A stretch of DNA of 64,000 bases, from positions 372,001 through 436,000 of the forward strand of contig NZ_JAAIKC010000001.1 in the NCBI RefSeq assembly GCF_010820665.1, given 5' to 3'. This document shows positions 9,510 through 17,545 of this stretch, in pieces. A program made the position numbers and the translations under genes. Numbering within the stretch: position 1 is the stretch's first letter; each line of letters opens with the position of its first letter. The notes beneath the pieces were generated by a model, which made no database searches, was not told where the DNA came from, and was given only the letters and a program-made list of their open reading frames with translations. Source of the DNA: Paenibacillus sp. SYP-B3998 (lineage in GTDB: Bacteria; Bacillota; Bacilli; Paenibacillales; NBRC-103111).

Positions 9510-10679
9510 ATGCAGGTAAATCAAAGGATATATTTATCTCCACCACATATGGGGCAAGAAGAGCAGCAATGGGTTCATGAGGCATTTGCAACGAATTGGA
9601 TCGCACCATTAGGCCCCAATGTGGATACTTTTGAAAAGGACGTAGCGCATTATGTTGGAGCAAGTGGCGCTCTATCGTTAAGCTCTGGAACTGCGGCCAT
9701 TCATCTCGCATTGCGTTTGCTCGACGTGGGTCCAGGGGATGTAGTGTTCTGCTCGACGTTAACCTTTGTAGCCAGTGTGAATCCCGTTCTTTATCAAGGA
9801 GCCGAACCTGTCTTTATTGATTCTGAGCCCGAAACATGGAACATGTCATCAAGAGCGCTGGTACGTGCCTTAATCTCTGCACAACGCAATGGAAAATTGC
9901 CAAAGGCGGTTATTGTCGTTAACCTCTACGGGCAAAGTGCAGATATGGATCCAATCGTGAACATATGTGAGGCTTACAATATTCCGATTATTGAGGATGC
10001 TGCTGAATCTTTGGGCGCGACCTACCAGGGCAAGGGAAGCGGCACGATTGGAAAGTTCGGAATTTATTCATTTAATGGGAACAAGATTATTACGACCTCT
10101 GGTGGAGGTATGCTGGTGTCCGATGATCTTGAGGCCTTGGATAAAGCCAGATTCTGGGCGACGCAAGCGAGGGATCAAGCTCCGCATTACGAGCACAGCG
10201 AGGTTGGCTACAATTACCGGATGAGCAATGTGCTAGCGGGTATAGGCATTGGTCAGCTTCGGGCGCTTCCTTCACGAATCCAGGCTCGACGCGCTATTTT
10301 TGCCAATTACGTGGAGGCACTAGGTCCGATTAAGGGATTTAACTTTATGCCGGAAGCAACTTTTGGCACATCGACTAGGTGGCTGACAGCACTAACAATC
10401 AATCCACAGCAGGCAAAAACAACGGCAGCCAGCATCATCCAAGCACTATCAGCATTGAATATCGAATCCAGACCGGTTTGGAAACCGATGCACCTTCAAC
10501 CGCTATTCAAAGATTGCACGTATATTTCGCACACCGAAGGGAACAGCGTATCTGATCAGTTGTTCGAGCAGGGATTATGCCTGCCGTCTGGCTCAAGCCT
10601 AACTGAATATGAGCAAGAACGTGTTATCGAAGTCATTAAATCACTTGTCTATGGAGGAATGACTCATGAAATTGCGTAA
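9510..10679 (+). CDS. pglE: PglE-like UDP-4-keto-sugar aminotransferase (DegT/DnrJ/EryC1/StrS)
   Basis: A 389-residue PLP-dependent sugar aminotransferase. It shows the family start [13 protein letters not shown], the cofactor-phosphate region [38 protein letters not shown] and the PLP lysine Lys192 in [16 protein letters not shown]. The N-terminus and the [13 protein letters not shown] segment resemble PglE and other diNAcBac enzymes. It should aminate the 4-keto sugar produced by the dehydratase at the window start. It begins 4 bp after the acetyltransferase gene and overlaps galU by 14 bp, so co-translation is likely. Confidence 0.87.
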   Translation: MQVNQRIYLSPPHMGQEEQQWVHEAFATNWIAPLGPNVDTFEKDVAHYVGASGALSLSSGTAAIHLALRLLDVGPGDVVFCSTLTFVASVNPVLYQGAEPVFIDSEPETWNMSSRALVRALISAQRNGKLPKAVIVVNLYGQSADMDPIVNICEAYNIPIIEDAAESLGATYQGKGSGTIGKFGIYSFNGNKIITTSGGGMLVSDDLEALDKARFWATQARDQAPHYEHSEVGYNYRMSNVLAGIGIGQLRALPSRIQARRAIFANYVEALGPIKGFNFMPEATFGTSTRWLTALTINPQQAKTTAASIIQALSALNIESRPVWKPMHLQPLFKDCTYISHTEGNSVSDQLFEQGLCLPSGSSLTEYEQERVIEVIKSLVYGGMTHEIA

Positions 10680-11568
10680 AGCGATTATCCCAGCAGCGGG
10701 ACTAGGAACACGCTTCTTGCCTGCAACGAAGGCGCAGCCGAAGGAAATGCTTCCAATCGTTGATAAACCAACGATTCAATATATTATCGAAGAGGCGATT
10801 GCCTCCGGTATTGAAGATATCCTGATCATTAGCGGTCGCGGAAAACGAGCCATCGAAGATCATTTCGATAAATCCTTTGAACTGGAAGAAACCCTGGATA
10901 AAAAAGGAAAGCAAAAAGAACTCGAACAGATCCGAGCGATCTCGGAAATGGCTAATATCCATTATATTCGTCAAAAGGAACCAAAAGGTTTGGGACATGC
11001 GATCTGGTGTGCACGCAGTTTTGTCGGCGATGAGCCTTTCGCCGTTCTGCTTGGAGATGACATTGTCCAATCGAATGTGCCTTGCCTCAGCCAATTAATG
11101 CGGGTTCATTCCAGGTATTCATCATCCGTTGTGGGTGTTCAGAGAGTAAGTGATGAGGATGTATCCAAATATGGGATTATAGCGCCTCGTGGCTCATCCA
11201 TCGAACCGGAAGTGTTCCTGTTGGAAACGTTAGTCGAGAAGCCGTCGAAAAAAGCTGCGCCTTCGAATTATGCTATTATGGGCCGATACATCTTAACTCC
11301 GGATATTTTTGACATCCTGGAAGGACTTCCAGCCGGTGCTGGCGGTGAAATTCAATTAACGGATGCGCTCAAACGACTCAATGAAAAGAAACCAGTCATT
11401 GCTTATAATTTTGAGGGCATTCGTCATGATGTCGGTGATAAATTCGGGTTTATTAAAGCGACCATTGATTTTTCCTTGCAGCGGGAAGATTTAAGGAACG
11501 ATGTTCTGAATTATATCCAGACGGTCTACGAGGCACAGCCCAAACTACTTAGTAAGGTGGCGAAATGA
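10666..11568 (+). CDS. galU: UTP-glucose-1-phosphate uridylyltransferase
   Basis: A 300-residue GalU/GtaB-type enzyme. The nucleotide-binding start [51 protein letters not shown] and the C-terminal [22 protein letters not shown] motifs are all present. It makes UDP-glucose from UTP and glucose-1-phosphate, the substrate of Ugd encoded immediately downstream. The ATG at 10666 lies within the end of pglE and has ATGGAGGA ahead of it. Length and motifs are those of full-length bacterial enzymes. Confidence 0.95.
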   Translation: MKLRKAIIPAAGLGTRFLPATKAQPKEMLPIVDKPTIQYIIEEAIASGIEDILIISGRGKRAIEDHFDKSFELEETLDKKGKQKELEQIRAISEMANIHYIRQKEPKGLGHAIWCARSFVGDEPFAVLLGDDIVQSNVPCLSQLMRVHSRYSSSVVGVQRVSDEDVSKYGIIAPRGSSIEPEVFLLETLVEKPSKKAAPSNYAIMGRYILTPDIFDILEGLPAGAGGEIQLTDALKRLNEKKPVIAYNFEGIRHDVGDKFGFIKATIDFSLQREDLRNDVLNYIQTVYEAQPKLLSKVAK

Positions 11569-11572
11569 TTTT

Positions 11573-12916
11573 ATGCAAAAAATTACAGTGATTGGCACCG
11601 GCTATGTCGGTTTAGTCTCAGGTACATGTTTTGCAGAGTTGGGCAATCAGATCGTCTGCTGTGACGTTAACCAAGAGAAAATCGCGATGCTGCGCCAAGG
11701 GGAAATCCCTATTTACGAACCAGGGTTACAAGAGCTGGTCGCCAAGAATGTGAAAGAAAATCGGCTTTGTTTCACATCAGAAGTCGGAGAGGCGATTGAA
11801 GACTCGGACATCATCTATATCGCCGTCGGTACCCCAATGGGAGAGAATGGGGAAGCCGATATGCGTTATGTAAAAGAAGTAGCCAAAACCATCGGGAAGC
11901 ATTTGAATACTTACAAAATTATCGTTAATAAAAGTACGGTACCGGTGGGTACCGGAGAACTCGTTCGCACGATCATTAGCAATAACAGATCGAACGACCG
12001 CATTCATTTTGATGTAGTATCGAATCCAGAGTTTTTACGTGAAGGATCAGCGATTATGGATTGCATGAATATGGATCGAGCGGTGATCGGAACGACGAGC
12101 GATAAAGCGGCTAAGGCGATTGCTAAGCTCCATGAACCGCTGAACACGAAGATTTTCATCACTGATTTGCAGAGCGCGGAGATGATTAAATATGCGGCGA
12201 ATGCTTTTCTGGCAACTAAGATTTCTTTCATTAATGCCATTGCCAACATCTGTGAACGCGTCGGGGCGGACATTAACCAAGTCTCAGAGGGAATGGGGCT
12301 AGATAGCCGAATCGGCGGGAAATTTCTGCAGGCAGGGATCGGTTATGGCGGCTCCTGCTTTCCGAAGGACACGTTGGCTCTCACCCATATGTCGGATCAA
12401 GTTGGATATGATTTCTCGTTGCTCAAATCAGTTATTTCTACGAATAACTCACAGCCGTCTGTGCTTCTAGACAAGCTAGAGCATTCGCTTGGCGATTATG
12501 CAGGAAAGCGGATCGCTGTGTTGGGATTGGCATTTAAGCCGAACACAGACGATATGAGGTGCGCTCCGTCTCTTGTTATCATTCCAGAACTGCTCAAAAA
12601 GGGGGCCATTGTGCATGCCTATGACCCGGTTGCTACGAAAACTGCCAAAGCGCACCTTCCAACTGAGGTCACTTATTATCAAAGTATAGAGGAAGCGGTA
12701 GCAGGCTGTGATGCCTGTCTCATTTTGACGGAATGGCAGGAGATTGTGAGTATGGAACTATCTGGTATTCATAAACTGATGAATGTCCCTAATATTGTGG
12801 ATGGACGCAATTGTTTCTCGCTAAGTAGGATGTATGATCATGGGTTCGACTATCAATCCGTGGGCAGGCCAGCAGTAAAATCGGCTAGGAGTGAATCTCA
12901 TCCGGTCAATTACTAA
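11573..12916 (+). CDS. ugd: UDP-glucose 6-dehydrogenase
   Basis: A 447-residue UDP-Glc/GDP-Man dehydrogenase family protein. The NAD site is ITVIGTGYVGLVSGTCFAELG (family start); the catalytic cysteine is Cys262 in GYGGSCFPKD; the C-terminal domain has LGLAFKPNTDDMR. It oxidises UDP-glucose to UDP-glucuronate in the cytoplasm, feeding the epimerase encoded at 6052 and glucuronic-acid transfer. It follows galU by 4 bp. The last ~25 bp overlap the VanZ-like gene. Confidence 0.95.
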   Translation: MQKITVIGTGYVGLVSGTCFAELGNQIVCCDVNQEKIAMLRQGEIPIYEPGLQELVAKNVKENRLCFTSEVGEAIEDSDIIYIAVGTPMGENGEADMRYVKEVAKTIGKHLNTYKIIVNKSTVPVGTGELVRTIISNNRSNDRIHFDVVSNPEFLREGSAIMDCMNMDRAVIGTTSDKAAKAIAKLHEPLNTKIFITDLQSAEMIKYAANAFLATKISFINAIANICERVGADINQVSEGMGLDSRIGGKFLQAGIGYGGSCFPKDTLALTHMSDQVGYDFSLLKSVISTNNSQPSVLLDKLEHSLGDYAGKRIAVLGLAFKPNTDDMRCAPSLVIIPELLKKGAIVHAYDPVATKTAKAHLPTEVTYYQSIEEAVAGCDACLILTEWQEIVSMELSGIHKLMNVPNIVDGRNCFSLSRMYDHGFDYQSVGRPAVKSARSESHPVNY

Positions 12917-13436
12917 GCTTATTCCCTTAGTGTCTGTATGGCTGTGGACGCTGCTCATTTTTTACTTCTCCTCCCAGTCGCATCAAGAGCAGAGCATACA
13001 GCCAATTTTACATAAATGGTTCACGAAGGAGGGGATGCTTAGCGTAATACCTGAAATTACGGTTCACTATCATCATGCTACGATTGAAGCCAAGGAGCAG
13101 CCCTACGAGTTTGCAGAATTTATTTTTCGTAAAAGTTCTCATTTATTTATGTACGCAGTACTAGCGGTTAGTGCGTATTGGGCGCTATTTCATTTAAGAT
13201 GGAGATTTATAGCCAAGATGCTGCTAGTGGAAATTTATGTGATACTTATCGCCACTGCAGATGAATGGAACCAAACGAGAAGCGTACAGCGAACTAGTGC
13301 ATTGCAGGATATAGTCCTGGATTCAGTTGGTGGTCTCCTTGGCCTGGTGGCAATCAAGTTTTGTTTGTTCATATTTCCCAAAATCAGACGTAGTAGAACG
13401 CTTCGAAGAGGTGAGGTTAAATGGCAACGAAAGTGA
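12891..13436 (+). CDS. VanZ-like family membrane protein
   Basis: A 181-residue protein with four hydrophobic segments and the VanZ-like signature: WTLLIFYFSSQS near the N-terminus, a central RKSSHLFMYAVLAV, and DEWNQTRSVQRTSALQDIVLDSVGGLLG at the end. Family members are poorly characterised; VanZ itself gives low-level teicoplanin resistance and others occur in cell-surface clusters. The GTG at 12891 is the only common start near the N-terminus, but its AGGAG overlaps the codon, so the exact start is uncertain. It overlaps ugd by 26 bp and the next gene by 16 bp, consistent with one transcript. Confidence 0.8.
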   Translation: MNLIRSITKLIPLVSVWLWTLLIFYFSSQSHQEQSIQPILHKWFTKEGMLSVIPEITVHYHHATIEAKEQPYEFAEFIFRKSSHLFMYAVLAVSAYWALFHLRWRFIAKMLLVEIYVILIATADEWNQTRSVQRTSALQDIVLDSVGGLLGLVAIKFCLFIFPKIRRSRTLRRGEVKWQRK

Positions 13437-14035
13437 AAAAAGCTATAGGGGTTAGCATATTGGCTGTTCTTCTGTTTATTGGCAGTTATTTGGCGAAGAA
13501 TACTTGGAGCGATAAGTCATTGAACGCGACAACGGATCAAGTCGTTTACCCAGCTCAATTGGTTCCTGATGTCCAAGCTGTTCAATCGCCGAAAAATAGT
13601 GAACTGCCAGCTGCTTACCAGAAGAACCCAATACCGACAGCAGTTTCAAGCCCGACGATAGCCCCCGTTCCGACGGAGGTCTCTGTCCCAACCCCGGCCA
13701 ATGAACATTCCACTGCCACTTCTCCAAAGCCCAAAAAAGAAGCGTACTCGGCTGAGGTCACCCATGAGAAGGCAGCAGAAGTAAAGGATGAAATTCCGCT
13801 ATCTGAACAAATGAAGATTACCGCCATTCTGCTCAAAAAGCTTAGTGCCAGTGATCTTAAGCTGTTCCAGAATCTTTTTGATAGCGGGATGTCTCTGGAT
13901 GAAAAGAAGAAGGCCAAGCAAGTCATCATGGAGAAGCTAACGGAAAAGGAATATGACGAGTTAATTGCGATTGCCTCCAAATATGGTTTAAGCAAAGGCA
14001 AGAGCTATGAGGAATCTCTTCAAGAGAAGAAATAA
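13421..14035 (+). CDS. Membrane-anchored protein of unknown function
   Basis: I do not recognise this 204-residue protein. It has one N-terminal hydrophobic segment (residues ~9-26) after KVKK, an extended Pro/Thr/Val/Ser-rich stretch (~55-105), and a charged, probably helical C-terminal domain (~125-204) with ISEQ/LSASDLKLFQNL and TEKEYDELIAIASKYG segments. The layout suggests a domain held outside the membrane on a flexible stalk. It overlaps the VanZ-like gene by 16 bp and precedes the repeat protein, so it may belong to the tail of the polysaccharide operon. Confidence 0.65.
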   Translation: MATKVKKAIGVSILAVLLFIGSYLAKNTWSDKSLNATTDQVVYPAQLVPDVQAVQSPKNSELPAAYQKNPIPTAVSSPTIAPVPTEVSVPTPANEHSTATSPKPKKEAYSAEVTHEKAAEVKDEIPLSEQMKITAILLKKLSASDLKLFQNLFDSGMSLDEKKKAKQVIMEKLTEKEYDELIAIASKYGLSKGKSYEESLQEKK

Positions 14036-14072
14036 GTAAAACAGACTTATAATAAAGTAAGGAGTGAATAAA

Positions 14073-14891
14073 GTGAAGGTAAACAAATCAAAGCATTATG
14101 TATCAAAGCTGTTGTCGGCTATGGTATTGGCCGCATTAATTTCTCCTGTTTTACCTGCTAAACAGGTAGAAGCGGCGTCCGTTAATATTCAGAACAACGC
14201 CCCAATCATCATTATCAATGGATCTACAATTAATTTAGGCTCGTTCTTCGAGCAAATATTTAATTTCGAAAAGTGGAATAACAATAATAACGGCAATTCC
14301 AATAAGCCCGACCAAGGAAAGCCAGGCAAAGATAAGCCGGAGCAAGGAAAGCCAGACAAGGATAAGCCGGAGCAAGGAAAGCCAGACAAGGATAAGCCGG
14401 AGCAAGGAAAGCCAGACAAGGATAAGCCAGACAAGGATAAGCCGGACAAGGATAAGCCAGACATGGATAAGCCGGACAAGGATAAGCCAGACAAGGATAA
14501 GCCGGACAAGGATAAGCCAGACAAAGATAAGCCGGACAAGGATAAGCCAGACAAGGATAAGCCGGACAAGGACAGCAAAAAAGAATATGAGGCCATTACG
14601 AAAGAAGCGACTAGTCAACTGAGAAATCTCCGAAATGAGAGCAAATTCGAATTAATGGATATTGCTATACAAGCAAAAAACACGAAAAACGCCAAAGAGC
14701 GTTCCAAAATGTACGAAAAAGGTCAAGCCATATTTAAAGAAAAGGAAAGTCAGTTTAACGAAATTATTAACAATGTAAGGAGCAAGCTGGAAACAAAAGG
14801 TTTCAGTACAGAAATAATCAATGAATACAATGCAGAATTTACAAAAGAAGTAGAACTAGGAAAGAGCCTACTTTCAAATTTGGTTAAGTAA
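14073..14891 (+). CDS. Secreted protein with KDKPD/KPEQG tandem repeats
   Basis: About 272 residues. A signal peptide ends near KQVEA (hydrophobic core SAMVLAALISPVL). A short N-terminal segment is followed by a repeat block (14314-14572): a few 10-residue units of the form EQGKPDKDKP and then about eleven 5-residue units KDKPD. The C-terminal ~100 residues are charged and helical. The start chosen is GTG 14073, with AAGGAG eight bases upstream; the GTG at 14064 overlaps that site. The dense K/D/P repeats suggest an extended, wall-spanning or polysaccharide-binding stalk. No known enzyme domain is seen. The near-identical repeat DNA suggests recent expansion. Confidence 0.7.
   Translation: MKVNKSKHYVSKLLSAMVLAALISPVLPAKQVEAASVNIQNNAPIIIINGSTINLGSFFEQIFNFEKWNNNNNGNSNKPDQGKPGKDKPEQGKPDKDKPEQGKPDKDKPEQGKPDKDKPDKDKPDKDKPDMDKPDKDKPDKDKPDKDKPDKDKPDKDKPDKDKPDKDSKKEYEAITKEATSQLRNLRNESKFELMDIAIQAKNTKNAKERSKMYEKGQAIFKEKESQFNEIINNVRSKLETKGFSTEIINEYNAEFTKEVELGKSLLSNLVK
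14314..14572 (+). repeat. In-frame tandem repeats, 30-bp and 15-bp units
   Basis: Three to four 30-bp units (GAG/GAC-CAAGGAAAGCCAGAC plus AAGGATAAGCC) are followed by about eleven 15-bp units GACAAGGATAAGCCR. In the 15-bp block the last base alternates A/G, so the unit that actually duplicated is probably 30 bp. One unit carries a Lys-to-Met change (GACATG). The block encodes the stalk of the secreted protein and should vary in length between strains. Confidence 0.9.
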
Positions 14892-14962
14892 ACATCAAGA
14901 CTGGCGACGCCACGTGTCATTGTGAAATCTATGCATGGGACAGCGTCATAGTCTAACCCAAT

Positions 14963-15012
14963 AAAGCCCTGAGAATCCTCTGTTTCATCAGAGAACTCGG
15001 GGCTTTGTTTTA
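14963..15012 (+). terminator. Rho-independent terminator after the repeat-protein gene
   Basis: The arms AAAGCCC...GGGCTTT (14963-14969, 15000-15006) enclose nested pairs GAG/CTC and CTCTG/CAGAG, followed by TTTTAT. It probably closes the polysaccharide-cluster transcript. A weaker imperfect hairpin with arms GACGC/GCGTC lies just upstream at ~14905-14950; I see no known RNA family in it. Confidence 0.8.
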
Positions 15013-15064
15013 TTTGCGTAATTTTACTTAAAACCAGTCCTTTGGGCTAGAAAAAGATTTTTTC

Positions 15065-15093
15065 TTGCAATAGGGAATGATTGGGTGTATATT
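15065..15093 (+). promoter_or_regulatory. Sigma-A promoter of the TetR-hydrolase unit
   Basis: TTGCAA (15065-15070), a 17-bp spacer, then TATATT (15088-15093). The predicted transcription start, near 15100, falls inside the palindromic operator at 15091-15120. Confidence 0.7.
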
Positions 15094-15120
15094 AATTAAG
15101 TAATCAATCAGTTAATTAAT
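15091..15120. promoter_or_regulatory. Palindromic operator, probably for the adjacent TetR regulator
   Basis: Perfect 9-bp arms ATTAATTAA and TTAATTAAT flank a 12-bp centre. It overlaps the -10 box and start point of the promoter, the expected place for repression by the TetR protein encoded just downstream. The binding assignment is inferred. Confidence 0.65.
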
Positions 15121-15152
15121 AGATGAAAGAATGGAAAGCGAGGCGGAGAATT

Positions 15153-15749
15153 TTGGCAAGACCCATCAATGAAGAAAAAAGACAAGAAAAGCGTAGTCTG
15201 ATCCTCAAGGAAGCTATTTCCCTTTTTGCAGAAAATGGTTACTCGAATGCGACAACGGCTCTCATTGCACAAAATGTAGGAGTGACTTCAGGTACAATAT
15301 TCCAATATTTCCCTAACAAAGAAGCTTTATTCTGCACCGCTGTCCTTGAGCCGCTTAAAGACATCAGGGAAAAGGCGATTGCCAATCTCAAGCAAGAGGG
15401 AAGGCCAAGGCTATTAATCAAGAAAATGGTGGAGGAACAGTTCGATCAAATTTATTCTTATTCGAATGAATTGCGACTTGTTCAATATGTATTGGGACAG
15501 CGAAACAGATTTCCTGAACTTACACAAGCGATTCTTCAAAGTACAAAAGAAATGACTGATGCCATCGAACACACGTATGCCATGGGACAGTTATTGGGCG
15601 AATTCAATAGGAATTTCTCTCCAGCTACGGTCTCTCGGGCCTATATTTCTTACTTAAACGGAGTATGCTTAACGCTCGAGGAAGGTATCCATCATCCTGA
15701 GTGGGATGGTCTGAAAGGACATGCATTTTATTTGTTTGGATCTCTATAA
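15153..15749 (+). CDS. TetR/AcrR family regulator
   Basis: About 198 residues. The N-terminal helix-turn-helix is typical (ILKEAISLFAENGYSNATT, then VGVTSGTIFQYFPNKEALF). The C-terminal ligand domain is unassigned. I favour the TTG at 15153, which has AGGCGGAG four bases upstream; the ATG at 15123 has no ribosome site and lies 2 bp after the operator, close behind the predicted transcription start. It precedes the alpha/beta hydrolase gene by 26 bp and probably represses both. Confidence 0.85.
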   Translation: MARPINEEKRQEKRSLILKEAISLFAENGYSNATTALIAQNVGVTSGTIFQYFPNKEALFCTAVLEPLKDIREKAIANLKQEGRPRLLIKKMVEEQFDQIYSYSNELRLVQYVLGQRNRFPELTQAILQSTKEMTDAIEHTYAMGQLLGEFNRNFSPATVSRAYISYLNGVCLTLEEGIHHPEWDGLKGHAFYLFGSL

Positions 15750-15775
15750 AATGAAAAACAACAGGAGGAAGTCAG

Positions 15776-16768
15776 ATGAGTCAAACATCTTCTTTACAAT
15801 CGAATACAACATCTCGCGTTCGTACGAGAAAATTGCGTAAAATCTTAATAGGCACAGGGGTTTTGCTGTTACTTTTAGCTGCTTTTGTATTTTTTATCTC
15901 ATATAAGGTAATGGATACCTTGATGCACCATCCTAGAGACACTAATGTCAGTTACGAAATGAATCCCGATAAAACGCCTTATGAAAAAGTTGAGTTTAAG
16001 AGCTTGAGGAATAATTTGACAATTAGAGGTACCTTCTTTCCTGGAAGCAATCTTTCCGACAAAACGAGTGATCGAACGATTATTGTCGTCCACGGATATA
16101 CAAGCAATCGTTTAGTCAAAGGACGGACTAGAAGTCTAGTTGAGCATTTAGTTCCGAAGGGGTATAACGTATTGGCATTTGATCTCAGTAGTCAGGGAGA
16201 ATCCGATGGAGATCTTATCACACTTGGTTTCAATGAAAAATACGATGTCCTTGGAGCTGTCAGCTATTTAAAGTCCAGAGGAAGTGCTGGGGATAACATT
16301 GGTGTTATAGGCTTTTCAATGGGAGCTGCGACCTCCTTGATAGCCGCTAGTGAAAGTGATGACATCAAAGCTGTGATCGCAGATAGCCCTTTTCGTAATG
16401 CGGGTTTATTTCTGAGAGAAGGATTGAGCTTTTTTTCCGGTTTGCCTTCGTTTCCATTCGGTTGGACATCGATATGGGTAGGAAATTGGATCTTTAAGGT
16501 TGATTTTGATTCCGTATCTCCAATGGATGCAGTAAAAAAGATGCCAAACAAGCCGATTATGTTGATTCATGGTACTGGAGATCCCCAAATTAGCTACAAA
16601 AATTCAGAGATAATCTTTAGTTCATTGAAAGGGAATTCTCATGCGGAGGCTTGGTATCCGGCAAACACAGAGCACATCGATGCTATTAATCACTATCCCA
16701 CGGAATATTTCCAAAGAGTAGACCGCTTTTTGGATAAGTATATAGGAAGCCCTGCTATAGAAAATTAG
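15776..16768 (+). CDS. Membrane-anchored alpha/beta hydrolase
   Basis: A 330-residue serine hydrolase with one N-terminal transmembrane segment (residues ~25-45) after a basic RTRKLRK stretch. The oxyanion region is VVHGYTSNR, the nucleophile elbow is GFSMGAA, and the C-terminal part has LIHGTGDPQISYKNSE and a likely catalytic His in NTEHIDA. It resembles the YqkD/FrsA-like group of predicted esterases. Co-expression with the TetR gene suggests induction by a small hydrophobic compound. The substrate is unknown. Start ATG behind CAGGAGGAAG. Confidence 0.85.
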   Translation: MSQTSSLQSNTTSRVRTRKLRKILIGTGVLLLLLAAFVFFISYKVMDTLMHHPRDTNVSYEMNPDKTPYEKVEFKSLRNNLTIRGTFFPGSNLSDKTSDRTIIVVHGYTSNRLVKGRTRSLVEHLVPKGYNVLAFDLSSQGESDGDLITLGFNEKYDVLGAVSYLKSRGSAGDNIGVIGFSMGAATSLIAASESDDIKAVIADSPFRNAGLFLREGLSFFSGLPSFPFGWTSIWVGNWIFKVDFDSVSPMDAVKKMPNKPIMLIHGTGDPQISYKNSEIIFSSLKGNSHAEAWYPANTEHIDAINHYPTEYFQRVDRFLDKYIGSPAIEN

Positions 16769-16806
16769 AATTCCGGGTGCTGACGAGTTGATCAATTAAA
16801 TCCATA

Positions 16807-16835
16807 TTAACACGATTGGAATTATATGTTATACT
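16807..16835 (+). promoter_or_regulatory. Sigma-A promoter of the OsmC-family gene
   Basis: TTAACA (16807-16812), 17-bp spacer, TATACT (16830-16835), 27 bp before the GTG start codon at 16863. Confidence 0.65.
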
Positions 16836-16862
16836 TTCGCTAGGTTTATATAAACGAAAGGA

Positions 16863-17315
16863 GTGAGCATTATACCTATTACAACATTTAAAGCGACAGC
16901 ACATTTACAAGAGGGTGTTGTTGTCAAAGTTCGTTCCAGAAATTTCGAGTTTACGATCGACGAGCCGAAAAGCTTGGGGGGAACCGATACAGGCCCAAAT
17001 CCAGTAGAGGCGCTGCTCGGTTCGTTGGGTGCATGCCAATCGATAGTAGCCAGAGTTTATGCGAAGAAATTTAATATTCGTCTTGATGATTTTTGGGTGG
17101 AAGTCGAAGGCGACCTTGATTTGGACGGATTCTTTAAAAAATCGGATGTCCGTCCGGGTTATTCCGAGATTCGTTACACCTTTCATATCAAAACGGATGC
17201 ACCCAAAGAACAAGTTGAAGAATTTGTTCAGTTTCTGGAACAGACTTGCCCAGTTGGGGACACGATTGCTAACCCAGTCACTCTCAAATTAAGCGGTATA
17301 ATCATCGAAAATTAA
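16863..17315 (+). CDS. OsmC/Ohr family protein
   Basis: A 150-residue OsmC-fold protein. The two conserved cysteines are present: one in LLGSLGACQSIVA and one in EQTCPVGDTIANPV. The spacing fits the thiol-dependent peroxide reductases of the OsmC/YhfA branch rather than Ohr. It probably detoxifies organic peroxides in the cytoplasm. The GTG at 16863 is used as start, but the AAAGGAG overlaps it, so a rare start a few codons downstream cannot be excluded. It is a single-gene unit with its own promoter and terminator. Confidence 0.87.
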   Translation: MSIIPITTFKATAHLQEGVVVKVRSRNFEFTIDEPKSLGGTDTGPNPVEALLGSLGACQSIVARVYAKKFNIRLDDFWVEVEGDLDLDGFFKKSDVRPGYSEIRYTFHIKTDAPKEQVEEFVQFLEQTCPVGDTIANPVTLKLSGIIIEN

Positions 17316-17341
17316 TAGCATAGAACCAATAGATTTTTAGC

Positions 17342-17388
17342 GCACCTCGTTATTGCTGTAATAGCAATGACGAGGTGCTTTTGTCATT
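17342..17388 (+). terminator. Terminator hairpin, copy 1 of a dispersed pair
   Basis: A 16-bp stem with arms 17342-17357 and 17363-17378, one G-T pair and loop GTAAT, followed by TTTTGTCATTT. It closes the OsmC gene. A near-identical hairpin lies at 24833-24882. Confidence 0.85.
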
Positions 17389-17476
17389 TGCATCTTGGTT
17401 ATACAAAGCGTTTACACTTTTTTCCGCTCAAGGAGAGGATCAGGCGTGTAATAAAATACGAGCATTGCCAATTTTA

Positions 17477-17491
17477 TGAGAATGATTATCA
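17477..17491. promoter_or_regulatory. Fur box upstream of the AraC regulator
   Basis: TGAGAATGATTATCA matches the 7-1-7 Fur consensus (TGATAATNATTATCA) at 14 of 15 positions. It lies 55 bp before the chosen ATG at 17546, so iron-replete Fur should repress the siderophore uptake locus. Confidence 0.85.
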
Positions 17492-17545
17492 TTTACATTG
17501 GTTTCTAAACCTGTTATGTTAATCTGTGTCGGAGAGAATGATAGA

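Noticed and set aside
14314..14572. Regular repeats that could suggest a CRISPR array
   Set aside because: Units are contiguous multiples of 15 bp in frame, without unique spacers and without cas genes.
14189..14618. Two antisense open frames over the repeat region (Leu/Ser/Gly-rich and Leu/Val/Trp-rich products)
   Set aside because: They are shadows created by the KDKPD codon repeats; no ribosome sites, and the sense protein has a signal peptide.
14905..14950. Imperfect hairpin with GACGC/GCGTC arms considered as a riboswitch
   Set aside because: No recognised aptamer signature and it lies between a gene end and its terminator.
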